Assembly: GCF_900155595.1 (NCBI RefSeq)
Contig: NZ_FTPB01000003.1
Span: forward strand, 568,307 to 632,306
Source: Actinomyces mediterranea
Lineage (GTDB): Bacteria; Actinomycetota; Actinomycetes; Actinomycetales; Actinomycetaceae
Reading direction: 5' to 3'
DNA: 64,000 nt
The number at the start of each line of letters is the position of its first letter. Within the stretch, counting starts at the first letter, position 1. The notes beneath the pieces were generated by a model. That model was not told where the DNA came from. It ran no database searches and saw only the letters and a program-made list of their open reading frames with translations. Positions 55,018-63,924 of this stretch are shown here, piece after piece. The translations under genes were made by a program, and so were the position numbers.

Positions 55018-57455
55018 TCCTCCGTGAGTTTCCAATAGTCGATAGATCTGGTAACCGTCGAAGCGTCAGGCTTGTAGAAGGGTTCCGCAAGCCCCAGGTG
55101 CGGACGTTCCCAGGCGATATCCCGCCGAACGACACGTGCAGGGGAGCCAACGACGACACAGTTATTCGGAACCTCCTTCGTCAGCAAGGAGAAGGCTCCG
55201 AGAACTGTTCCGCTTCCGACGCGCGCACCTCCAAGAACTGTTGCACCCCAGGCGAGCCACACATGGTCACCGATGACGATGTCCTCCGCGGGGTTCACTC
55301 TTTTTCCTGAACGTACATCGAAGATGGGATGCCCGTCATCAGCGCGAACCTGATTCTGCGATGCGAACATCACATCATCGCCAACGCGGACAGTGGTTCC
55401 CTCAACCGCTGAGATAATAACCGGCGATGTGGAACTGACACCCGCCCCGATATCGACCGTTGAATCCTGCCCGACGCGCACCGATGCCGAGAATGAACGT
55501 CGTTGCGGATTCGCACCGATGATGAAACGTCCGCCGTCCCCGTTGAAGTCGATGCTGAGCTTGGTGACACTTGCACCAGGGCGGACGAGGACCGTCGCAT
55601 CATAACCTCGAAAGGTCACGACACATCCGTTGAGGGCATCGCCCTCGCAGATGATTCGATTACCGCGCTCGTCACTATAGGCTGCGCACTCCACTGTCAC
55701 GGGATCCGGTCGCATGCGCGTCTGCTCATTCACGCTTGTCAGTCCCCCATCTCCTCGCGGTCCACTCTCAATATGTGCCTTACCTGTCGCGTCCGTCGTC
55801 GCCCATGTGGGCTTCGCACCAACACGCAGATCACCTCGGCCATTGCGGATGCGGAGGGCACACAGATTCCCCGAGCTCGCAATACTCCACGGAGTCGAGA
55901 CCACGACAGCGACCCCGTACTCTCCGTCGGGGAATTGATCCAGAGGAATCCCTGCGAGTTTCATATCGCTGTAATAGGCCTTTTCCGCACTACGTGGAAT
56001 ACCGGGACCAGGGCGACTCAGCATCCCTAAAGCGATCGATCGCAGCGACTCCCCATCATCGAAGATTGCAGTGTACTTGAGATCTCCCCAGTTCATTGCG
56101 ATCATTCCACTGTCCAGCAGCCTCCCACGGAGGTTGAGGTGACACCCCCCAGCATCCAAAGTACATTCATCAAGGAATGTCACGTCGGATGTCGGGACAA
56201 GCCGAACATCGGAGATCTCAGTGAGTTCAAGCTCGGCCCCTTCAGAGTCCGAGCAGAATCGGACAATCCGGCGACCTACATTGCCCGTATCATGCATTAC
56301 GCGGGTTGATTTTATCGACGTAACATGAGTTTGAGACTCTCCGTTTCGCGTCAATTCTAGCATCAGAGGATGGCGTCCGTCCGAAATCTCCCGGATGTCG
56401 ATGCCTCTATTCTTGAAGGAGACCGAGCGAGCGGCTCGATAGTTCACGTAGTCGACGGCGTAATACTTCTTCGACAACTCCTCGTGTATCTCGGAGCCGA
56501 GCTGAACCCTCTGGTCTCCGATTCGTAGAACCCGCTTCCATTGGCCGTATTCATCGATAGGCATACCTCGCACGAAGGTATCAAGCTTCGGAAAGAAAGT
56601 TCCCTCACGGAGTTCTCCTCCAACGCACCAGGCTTCGACAGTATTCGGCTGATCAATCCGCGGGCGCCTGTCGACCTGCCAACCGATCTGCACTTCACCA
56701 ACCTGGGGGACGAGGCCATCAAGAAGGAGGAGCAACAAAGCTTGAATGATCGGCACACAATACGGCGTGACATCAATGTGCTTTGAAACGAAGACAGAGT
56801 CAACCATGACAAGATTAAATTGAGTGAGCGCCTGAAAACTCGGAAGATTGGGCTCGATCTCAGAGAAGAACTGAGGATCGTCTTCGCTGCTGAGCAGATA
56901 GACCGGAACCTTGGAACCCTTATGTCGTTGCAGAGACTGATGGAGTATACCGTCAAGTTCTTCTGTAAAGACTTCGCTGCCTCTGGTCATCGCCTCATGA
57001 ACTTCGGGCCAGTGATATTTAACATAGGAGGCCATCCGTAATTGCGGAACCCCGATCACACATCCACCCAGTCCGCATTCGAGGGCAAAATACAGCGCAG
57101 CTGAGCCTCCCTTTGAGAACCCCGTAGTTACGATTTCACTGTATTTGACCTTACGTTTCTCAGCGAGGAGCTCAAAGAATTCCTTTACTAAAATCGATGG
57201 ACCATAGTCGCCGTCAGCAGCGATGTAATAGCCTTCTTTACTGCGTATACCAAACACATCATGAATCCAGAAAATCTCATTGCGTACCGGCGCAAGACTG
57301 TCGCCACCAAGATCAACCGTAAATGCTTTGCGAAAACCGGAAAATACAACAAGAATTCTGCGCCTATCTGACGATGGTGGCTTCCTAGTCACCGATAGCT
57401 TCCCAGACGGGAGATCAACCTCAAAGCATCCCACTCTATCCAGTTGATCACTCAT
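55014..57455 (-). CDS. Asp2-like hydrolase fused to hexapeptide acyltransferase
   Basis: An 813-residue two-part protein. The N-terminal third is an alpha/beta-hydrolase-like domain: VVFSGFRKAF, then the nucleophile elbow TTGFSKGGSAALYF (Ser114), with candidate Asp192/193 and His226. It resembles Asp2 of accessory Sec systems and similar proteins in capsule clusters, which O-acetylate surface glycans. The C-terminal 180 or so residues are a left-handed beta-helix acyltransferase (VIGDHVWLAWGATVLGGARV, TVLGAFSLLTKEVPNN, GSPARVVRRDIAW). The ATG at 57455 follows AAAGGGA. The middle is unrecognised. It likely acylates the polymer made by its neighbours. Confidence 0.72.
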   Translation of the reverse strand: MSDQLDRVGCFEVDLPSGKLSVTRKPPSSDRRRILVVFSGFRKAFTVDLGGDSLAPVRNEIFWIHDVFGIRSKEGYYIAADGDYGPSILVKEFFELLAEKRKVKYSEIVTTGFSKGGSAALYFALECGLGGCVIGVPQLRMASYVKYHWPEVHEAMTRGSEVFTEELDGILHQSLQRHKGSKVPVYLLSSEDDPQFFSEIEPNLPSFQALTQFNLVMVDSVFVSKHIDVTPYCVPIIQALLLLLLDGLVPQVGEVQIGWQVDRRPRIDQPNTVEAWCVGGELREGTFFPKLDTFVRGMPIDEYGQWKRVLRIGDQRVQLGSEIHEELSKKYYAVDYVNYRAARSVSFKNRGIDIREISDGRHPLMLELTRNGESQTHVTSIKSTRVMHDTGNVGRRIVRFCSDSEGAELELTEISDVRLVPTSDVTFLDECTLDAGGCHLNLRGRLLDSGMIAMNWGDLKYTAIFDDGESLRSIALGMLSRPGPGIPRSAEKAYYSDMKLAGIPLDQFPDGEYGVAVVVSTPWSIASSGNLCALRIRNGRGDLRVGAKPTWATTDATGKAHIESGPRGDGGLTSVNEQTRMRPDPVTVECAAYSDERGNRIICEGDALNGCVVTFRGYDATVLVRPGASVTKLSIDFNGDGGRFIIGANPQRRSFSASVRVGQDSTVDIGAGVSSTSPVIISAVEGTTVRVGDDVMFASQNQVRADDGHPIFDVRSGKRVNPAEDIVIGDHVWLAWGATVLGGARVGSGTVLGAFSLLTKEVPNNCVVVGSPARVVRRDIAWERPHLGLAEPFYKPDASTVTRSIDYWKLTEE

Positions 57456-57548
57456 TTCATTCCCTTTCAACAGAAGTTACGCCAACTTGAGGATGCCGAG
57501 TGAAGCAAACTCACGTCCGTGAGCTCCCGAAGCCTAAAAACTTCACCG

Positions 57549-60365
57549 TCAGTCCTCGAACTCGGAAGGAGACGAAGAGGTCAAATCAGACATTTTGATC
57601 CGAACGACGTGATCCTCAGCCTGATGCACTATCCAAGCAGAGTCACCACTCAACATATGCTCGATCGCCTCCACGACTCTGAAACAGTTATTAGTATCGA
57701 TATAAGCAAAGGTATTCTTCACCCTCTCACGATAGAGCTCCTCAGTGTCTAGCACGCCCAATGAGACATTATGAATCCATCGCTCGGCAGATTCATGATC
57801 CTTCAGGAGCGGTCCCAAGCCCATCGTTTCGTAATCGAAGTAGCCTGGCGTCCACGAATGCACACCAGTCCCAATCGTTTCACGATCGAACTGATAATAG
57901 GCAACTGAGCGCCCCGCATATGCCATGTCGAAGGCCAAAGAAGAGTAGTCGGTCAAGAACAGATCCGCCTCGACAATCAGATCTTGGAAAGATTGCTTCG
58001 TTGGATCAACAAATTCGATCCAGTCCGGATGATCAAGGAGATGTTGAAACTCAACGAGATTCGGATGCGCAACGAAACGAACGCGAAGCTTGCCATCATC
58101 GACGAGAGCCTTTAGCACCGGGGAAGCGACAAGGGACAGCCAGCTCTTGATGAAGGTCGATTCACGAAGAATCTCCCTTCTTTCTTCATCACTTATCGCT
58201 GCATCCAACGACAGTTTTAATGAACGGCGCCAGGTCGGCATAACGAGGAGACAGGCAGCTCCCGACTTCACCTTTGAATCGTGCACCCGCGCCTTCATGA
58301 GCAATGCATCGAATCTCGGAAATCCAGTCAAGGCAACGTTTGCAGCTTTAAAGAGGTACTTTGACTCTTTCCATACGAAGACATCATATTCGCTTCGAGT
58401 CACGGCGACACACAGATCGATCGCCTTGTAATTCAGCCAGTCTGAAATATCATTAATAGTTACTCCATGCTGAAGGAAAACAAACTTATACTTCGCTTTG
58501 ATGCCAAGCGCCTTCGGAATGAGGTGCATGCACTCCCCGACAGCATCGGAAGAGATGACAACAGCTGCACGCGAAGCGGCTGCGATTCCTTCTGGCGAGC
58601 CGTACGCCAATAGCCTGAACCCTTCCTCTTCCAGACGAGACCAGTCGGGAGAATCTTCCCTCAGCAGGAAGAAGGCATTGATGTCTTGGCATTTATCTTT
58701 GATGTAGCGGTAAAGGTGTTCACCGTTGTCATCAGCCTTATGCGGCCGATCGAGAATGATCCAACAATTATCGAAACTATTTCCTACTGTCGCAATGACG
58801 GATTCAACATCAGCCTTTGACACGCTTGTGAGTGTCGTCGGATCTTCAGCATGGGACTTTAGTCTATTGATGAGCTTCTGACATGCAAGCGTGGCGCGCC
58901 CTACGGAACGGATTCCAGCCTCGACTTCGAAGCGTTCAATCATCTTATCGCGACTGGTCTGCCTCAGCATCACTTCACGACACCGCTCAGTCAGTTCAGC
59001 GAACCGATTGAGCCCAGGATCCCCGAGGACGCAAGGCTTGCTCGATGCAAGCGGAATCGGCTTTCCATCGATAAACACTGCCATATCACCGACCGGCGCC
59101 TCGATGGAGTACTCACGCATCAACACGCGTCCGAAGTATTCGTGGATCATTACGCTCTCAGGACGAATATCGACTGAGCGGCCTCGTTCGAAGATCTCAA
59201 TGAGATGATCACCGTCGGGCACTTCGAGAGTCCAGCTGGTTGTTGCGCGGGTCGATCCCCACTTGAAGAGTCGGGCATTCGGCTCCGTCATCCCAAAGCC
59301 TACGAGGAGCGCCTCTCGCAAAGAAAATCTCGGAGTATTGACTTTTAATCCAGAGATTTGACGCCAGGTTAACTCCGCAAAGATCTGATCACAAGTCTTC
59401 ATGAATGCGGCGTTAGTCTCTGCGCCGATCCAGCGAACTGATGAACCTATCCGATGGTATTCTTTAAAATACCACATGAGGTCATATAGAAGAGCACAAG
59501 AAAGCCAGTCGGGCACAGTACCAAATTTGTCCATTGCACGATGAACAAGGTCAAGATATCCTTTTTTCGGCTGAACAGTATATTTTTCAATCTGGGCCCA
59601 TCCTGTCTGAACCGCAGACGAGGAATCTGCTCGTTTTCTGTAAAAATAATGAGCAGTTGCAACAAGACCAACTACGGGATCGGAAAACTCCATCAGGTAG
59701 CGAAGAATCATGTGACCGTCTTCAAAAGTTGGTTGAATTTTGGGATCGAAAGTGATCCCGTTGTTCTCCAGAATGTCCCGACGCATCACGCACGTCGCTC
59801 CGAGTTGGACTGTATTCGGTTCATCGTTCAAGCTGACCACGCGGTTACCCGATCGGAATTTTCCTCCGAGCGGATGTGAGTCGCGGAATCGGCCAGTCGA
59901 ACCGTTTGTGATGTACACACGCGTTGTATAAAGGGAAACGACGTTTTCGGTATCAAGGATGATCATCTTCTTAATTTCGTCAAAATAGTTACGTCCAACG
60001 AGATCATCCGGATCGATTGAAGTCACCCATCTGCCGCGTGCATGCTTGAGAGCGTGTTTGCGCGTCCAGGCGATTCCTTCATTATTCTTGTTGACCAATA
60101 CAACTCGGGAGTCTTTTGCAGCCCACCTTCGTGCAAGCTCGAAGGAAGCATCCGTAGATCCGTCATTCACCACGATGAATTCAAGATCATTCGCATCGAT
60201 TGTCTGACGACACAAAGAGTCGATTGTAGCGGCGAAGTACTCTTCAGCATTATAGAGAGCAATGACAACGGAAAACAAGGGGACTCTCTGCTCATCCCTC
60301 CTATCGAACAACTCGATAGCACTTGTCTGCTCAATCGGATTCATGTCGCTGTTCTCCACGTTCAT
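57549..60365 (-). CDS. Bifunctional family 2 glycosyltransferase / TagF-like polymerase
   Basis: A 938-residue protein. The N-terminal GT-A domain (about residues 30-260) has FSVVIALYNAEEYFAATIDS, EFIVVNDGSTD and the metal site SIDPDDLVG. The C-terminal TagF domain (about 560-920) has VFLQHGVTINDISDWLNYKA, VALTGFPRFDAL and FLTDYSSLAFD. The middle links them. Such proteins build polyol-phosphate glycopolymers or their side chains on lipid carriers at the inner membrane face. Its start overlaps the upstream 137-residue gene by ATGA. Base composition is lower in GC than flanking regions, suggesting acquisition. Confidence 0.85.
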   Translation of the reverse strand: MNVENSDMNPIEQTSAIELFDRRDEQRVPLFSVVIALYNAEEYFAATIDSLCRQTIDANDLEFIVVNDGSTDASFELARRWAAKDSRVVLVNKNNEGIAWTRKHALKHARGRWVTSIDPDDLVGRNYFDEIKKMIILDTENVVSLYTTRVYITNGSTGRFRDSHPLGGKFRSGNRVVSLNDEPNTVQLGATCVMRRDILENNGITFDPKIQPTFEDGHMILRYLMEFSDPVVGLVATAHYFYRKRADSSSAVQTGWAQIEKYTVQPKKGYLDLVHRAMDKFGTVPDWLSCALLYDLMWYFKEYHRIGSSVRWIGAETNAAFMKTCDQIFAELTWRQISGLKVNTPRFSLREALLVGFGMTEPNARLFKWGSTRATTSWTLEVPDGDHLIEIFERGRSVDIRPESVMIHEYFGRVLMREYSIEAPVGDMAVFIDGKPIPLASSKPCVLGDPGLNRFAELTERCREVMLRQTSRDKMIERFEVEAGIRSVGRATLACQKLINRLKSHAEDPTTLTSVSKADVESVIATVGNSFDNCWIILDRPHKADDNGEHLYRYIKDKCQDINAFFLLREDSPDWSRLEEEGFRLLAYGSPEGIAAASRAAVVISSDAVGECMHLIPKALGIKAKYKFVFLQHGVTINDISDWLNYKAIDLCVAVTRSEYDVFVWKESKYLFKAANVALTGFPRFDALLMKARVHDSKVKSGAACLLVMPTWRRSLKLSLDAAISDEERREILRESTFIKSWLSLVASPVLKALVDDGKLRVRFVAHPNLVEFQHLLDHPDWIEFVDPTKQSFQDLIVEADLFLTDYSSLAFDMAYAGRSVAYYQFDRETIGTGVHSWTPGYFDYETMGLGPLLKDHESAERWIHNVSLGVLDTEELYRERVKNTFAYIDTNNCFRVVEAIEHMLSGDSAWIVHQAEDHVVRIKMSDLTSSSPSEFED

Positions 60366-60775
60366 TCGGCAGCAGCACTATCGCTGATGATTCGCCGAAG
60401 CATATCTTCAATGACTTCTCGTTCATCAACCGATCGCACAATGAGTGTAAGAGCGTAAGTCGCTACCCTCTTCGCGTAGGCGTATCTACCGCGTCTAAAC
60501 AGAATAATCGCTTGGATTGTACGAAGCCACGCTCCAAGAGACTTCGCAAAAAGATTGCCTTTAAGCAACTGATCTGAGATATCGCCGAGTTCCACCATCT
60601 TGCTCACATCCGGACACTCTTCATCCGTGACGATCAGTGCAAGGGCCTGACCGATGACCCCCGGTGACTCGAGACCATCAAGTGCAGTGGGATCGGCGAC
60701 GAATCTCAGACCGTTGAGCCTGATCGACCTGCACAGCTCGGTCAGGCTGTGCAGTTCCTGCATAACGGGAATCAT
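60362..60775 (-). CDS. Hypothetical helical protein of the surface-polymer operon
   Basis: A 137-residue protein without a signal peptide or membrane helix. It looks mainly helical, with a short basic stretch (ILFRRGRYAYAKRVATYA) in the second half. The start and stop overlap both neighbours as ATGA, so it is made in step with the 938-residue transferase and the 338-residue protein. I do not recognise the family. Confidence 0.55.
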   Translation of the reverse strand: MIPVMQELHSLTELCRSIRLNGLRFVADPTALDGLESPGVIGQALALIVTDEECPDVSKMVELGDISDQLLKGNLFAKSLGAWLRTIQAIILFRRGRYAYAKRVATYALTLIVRSVDEREVIEDMLRRIISDSAAAE

Positions 60776-61788
60776 GGGAGTGATTTTATCGAGGTGGATA
60801 TGGGGTTTTCAACGCATTGAAGCGCAGCCCAGTCCGAGAAAACTATGAGAAGCGACTCGGACACAGGAGCGAGCTCACCTGTAGATACAAGAGCCTCAGC
60901 AGACTCACAGACGTCTTCCCATCGGGCATCTCGGAAGTCCTGGGCGACGAGATCGATCAATGCACGACCAAGATACCTGTGATCGTCGACGAAACGGAGA
61001 TTGTGGACTTTTCCGTATTGGCCGATCCGATCTGCCTGAGTGAAAAGATCAGTCGGCTTCTCGTTGAGATTCATCTGCATCACCCCGATGTCCCGTGCGA
61101 GGTGGACACGGGTATCATCTGACTCCAAGCGCTCAAGAAGCGCTCCAATCCGAGCGTTCGATACTCGCTCCAAAAGTTTTTCTTTCACTGCACGTTCAAG
61201 TCCATCTTCCGGATCAGCCCCGATATCCAGGCTGAGCACCGTGTCCTCGACAAGCTCCATCATCCGGTAAAGAAGCTCTCCCGGCGCTTCGGTCTCGGAT
61301 ACCGCAACCATCCCGTACGTCAGCAAGTCAGCGAGCGAACGATCAATGACAGCCGCGAAGAGGAACGCCGTCGCTAGGTCGGCCGAACACTCGATATGAA
61401 GCTCTTCCGAAGCCTCCTCGACGCCGTCATCGGCTGCTGTCAACAGGACGCGACGCCACTTCATTTCTTCTTCAGTCAGGATGAAACAAAGCAAAACGTC
61501 TTCTTCGGAATGGATTCTCGATTCAGTCGCATGCCTTGTCAAGAAAGCTGCACGTGCCGATTGCAATGCAGCAGCATCAAGTGGCGAGATCTCAACGTGA
61601 AAAGCCTCAAATGCCTGCCTTAGAGCCTCATACTGACGATTCAAATGACGAAAAGCTCCCGTATCCCACTCTGATATGGCTCTCTTGAGCTGTCGATCCC
61701 ATAAGCTGGACCAATTCAACCAGTAGGCAGGAATCTCTGGACGAGAGGATTGAGGATTGTCCTTCATTGAATCCACGTCCTTCGACAT
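60772..61788 (-). CDS. Hypothetical acidic protein, first gene of the surface-polymer operon
   Basis: A 338-residue, acidic, helix-rich protein (YWLNWSSLWDRQLKRAISEW near the start). There is no signal peptide, membrane helix or recognised domain. The ATG at 61788 follows AAAGGA. It overlaps the next gene as ATGA. As the first gene of a coupled operon with TagF-like enzymes it may be a cytosolic scaffold or chaperone for polymer assembly; that is inference. Confidence 0.55.
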   Translation of the reverse strand: MSKDVDSMKDNPQSSRPEIPAYWLNWSSLWDRQLKRAISEWDTGAFRHLNRQYEALRQAFEAFHVEISPLDAAALQSARAAFLTRHATESRIHSEEDVLLCFILTEEEMKWRRVLLTAADDGVEEASEELHIECSADLATAFLFAAVIDRSLADLLTYGMVAVSETEAPGELLYRMMELVEDTVLSLDIGADPEDGLERAVKEKLLERVSNARIGALLERLESDDTRVHLARDIGVMQMNLNEKPTDLFTQADRIGQYGKVHNLRFVDDHRYLGRALIDLVAQDFRDARWEDVCESAEALVSTGELAPVSESLLIVFSDWAALQCVENPISTSIKSLP

Positions 61789-62246
61789 ATTGAATCCTTT
61801 CAAAACGAGTCGAGTCCCTCATCATCATGAGAAGAAACGAAATACAGTGAGACAACCTTGCTGGTGATCTCACTTATCCTATACAAGACTCCCTCCGACG
61901 ACCCGAAGAATTGGAAGTCAAAGTGTTGCTGAGGTTTGTTCCCTGAGGATGTCACCGTGTCGACGCGGGTGTGTACGCGCGTGCCGGGCGCTCGGTTGTG
62001 ACAGGCGTTCAACTTCTTCACCATCATCCTCTCCACCGGCCCGGTCGCGGTAATCTCAGGATAGCCGGATGGGTGACGATATTTGCCCGATAACACTCCT
62101 GATCGTGGCACGATGACGCTAGTCAGGTGAAGCGACGCAAAACGTCGTCGCGCCGCCGTGCGACCCGTTGCCTCAGAGCATCGGCTCGGACGACGGTCAG
62201 ATAGGGTTCGATCTCGTCGATAAACGGATCGAATGCCTGCGGCGTC

Positions 62247-62363
62247 GCCATCGAGCAGGTCCTGTCTGATAACGGATCGGCCTACAAGCCACGTCTGTGG
62301 CACCACGTCTGCGACCAGCTCGACATCACCGTGAAGAAGACCAGACAGTCGAGTTTCTGGTAG
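62247..62363 (+). pseudogene. IS481/IS3-type integrase fragment
   Basis: The plus strand reads IEQVLSDNGSAYKPRLWHHV then CDQLDITVKKTRQSS before a stop. VLSDNGSAY...W..(C)..L.I..KKTR is the second catalytic-Asp region of IS481/IS3 rve integrases. The sequence breaks into the IS256 remnant right after, so this element was probably interrupted. Confidence 0.6.
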
Positions 62364-63215
62364 TGGTGTAACGGGGGGTGTTTGGGTTTAGGCGTGGAGT
62401 GTGAGGATGGTGTTGGTGGCCTTGGGCGGGGTCGGTGGTGGTGTAGTTGTGGGTAAGGGTTTCTAGTCTGAGGTAGCGGTGGTTTTCTGCCTATTCGTTG
62501 GTTTGTTCGGCTAGGACCGTAGCGACCAGGTGGGTGGTGGCTTGCTGGTTAGGGAAGATGCCACGCAGTCGGTGCGGCGGCGTATCTCGCGGTTGAGCCG
62601 TTCGTTGGGGTTGTTTGACTAGATCTGGGCCCACAGTCCGGCAGGGAAATGGGCAAAGGCCAGGATGTCTGCCCGGGCAGTGTCCAGGTGTTCAAAGACC
62701 GGGGGAGTTTGTCTTGGACGTAGTCCACGAGGCGGTCAAACTGGGTGTTGGTGGCCTGGGCGTCTGGGTGTTCGTAGACCGAGTGTCGCATTGCTTTGAT
62801 AGCCGGCCAGTAGGTCTTTGGGGTTATGGACATCAAACTTGGCGGCGTAGTGAGTGCGACAGCGTTGCCAGGTAGCACCCGGCGGTGGGCTGCGATTGCT
62901 TCTACTAGGCCCGTGTGGGAGTCACTGGTGACCAGGCGGACCCCGTTTAGGCCTCTGGCTAAAAGGTCAGAGAAGAACTCTTTCCAGGCTGCGCCAGTCT
63001 CGCTGGTAGCAACACGCATTCCCACTCCTTCGCGCCTGCTATCGGCGTTGACGGCGGCGGCTAGCAAAACCACAGCGTTAAAGACACGCCCGCCTTCTCG
63101 TACTTTCATGGTCAGCGCGTCGGCAGCCAGGAAGGTAAAGGGGGGCCAGCATCATGCAAGGGACGGTTGAAGAACTGATCAACGTATTCGTCCAGATCAG
63201 CAGCCATGCATGAAA
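62361..63215 (-). pseudogene. IS256-family transposase remnant
   Basis: Minus-strand pieces in several frames match mutator-type transposases: DLDEYVDQFFNRPL, then after a frameshift ADALTMKVREGGRVFNAVVL, TSETGAAWKEFFSDLLARGL, then after another shift DTARADILAFAHFPAGLW, SNNPNERLNREIRRRTD and GIFPNQQA. A TAG replaces Trp before SNNP and another stop follows AEQTNE. The N-terminal third is missing. It ends at TAGTGGTGTAACGG, possibly the element's terminus. Confidence 0.75.
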
Positions 63216-63299
63216 CTTAGAACTTAGACAAGGAGTCGTAGCAACACAGCAACGCAAGCCGTTGCGTTGCATATGCGTTGCATGAACGAGGCACAGGAC

Positions 63300-63453
63300 G
63301 CGGACGCCAATCCGTAAATTCCAGCGCGGCAAGCTTTCGCGTCCGCTCGGCCTTAATGCAGGTAGAACGGTCGATGCCCAGCTCGTGCACAACGTCTTTT
63401 TTCTGACTCTCCTCCGACTGCTCTCGCGCGCGACGAATCGCTGCCCAAACGTC
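63300..63453 (-). pseudogene. XRE-family HTH regulator fragment
   Basis: The minus strand reads DVWAAIRRAREQSEESQ then DVVHELGIDRSTCIKAER and KLAALE, matching a phage/ICE-type XRE repressor (consensus IR.AREQSGLSQ.DVA..LGIDRSTYIKAE.G.RKL). A stop precedes it and the rest is degraded. Confidence 0.5.
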
Positions 63454-63532
63454 TCACACGACGACTCTCCCGTGGTGGGATTTCAGCACGTGCAGCACAC
63501 AGAATGCGTCCACCCTCTCAAAGAGCGTCGCT

Positions 63533-63809
63533 ACCCCGCCCGGCGGCGCGGTGCTCGCGCGCACGACCGATTCAGTCGGAAAGATGATGCGACGGCTTCC
63601 ATCGCGGGGGCCTCCGTCGAGTTGTTCCTTGACGAAGCCGCATGCCCCCTGCGAGAGGGAAGTCCCGCCTGACCGTCGTCAGGGGTGGGAAAGCGCATTC
63701 AGCCGGGGGAAGCCCGTAACCCCACGACGGACACATCCTGGGGGACTCGGCGCCCCCTCTCGTGCATTACCCGAACACCCCCGAGGGCGGCCTCGTCATT
63801 GACACAGAA
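63533..63809 (-). pseudogene. LacI-family regulator, C-terminal remnant
   Basis: Across two or more frames the minus strand shows FCVNDEAALGGVRVMHERG, RRVPQDVSVVGL, PLTTVRRDFPL and RRIIFPTESVVRASTAPPGG. These are the successive signatures of a LacI-type effector domain end (FC.NDE.A.G...A....G..VP.DVSVVGF; PLTTV; PT.LV.R.ST). Frameshifts have broken it and the DNA-binding domain is absent. Confidence 0.65.
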
Positions 63810-63873
63810 TGGCTGTTAGAAGAACACTCAGCGGACCCACAGGAAGCGTAAGGCACCATGACAACAACACAAA

Positions 63874-63904
63874 GCGGGGTGGTGAGAATCTTTCACCACC
63901 CCGC
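63874..63904 (-). terminator. Hairpin terminator
   Basis: GCGGGGTGGTGA/TTCACCACCCCGC around a six-base loop, 20 bp past the stop of the minus-strand gene that enters from the right edge. Confidence 0.7.
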
Positions 63905-63924
63905 CGCGTTGTGATCAGGGCCTC

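Larger units (their letters stand above)
61804..63924. other. Decayed mobile-element region
   Basis: About 2.1 kb with no intact gene, made of overlapping fragments: an IS481-like piece (62247-62363), an IS256 transposase (62361-63215), an XRE fragment (63300-63453) and a LacI fragment (63533-63809). The part at 61804-62246 must hold the promoter of the surface-polymer operon near its left end; otherwise no fragment is identified there. Confidence 0.6.

Noticed and set aside
62615..63170. Plus-strand frames opposite the IS256 remnant
   Set aside because: They are shadows of the transposase codons on the minus strand.
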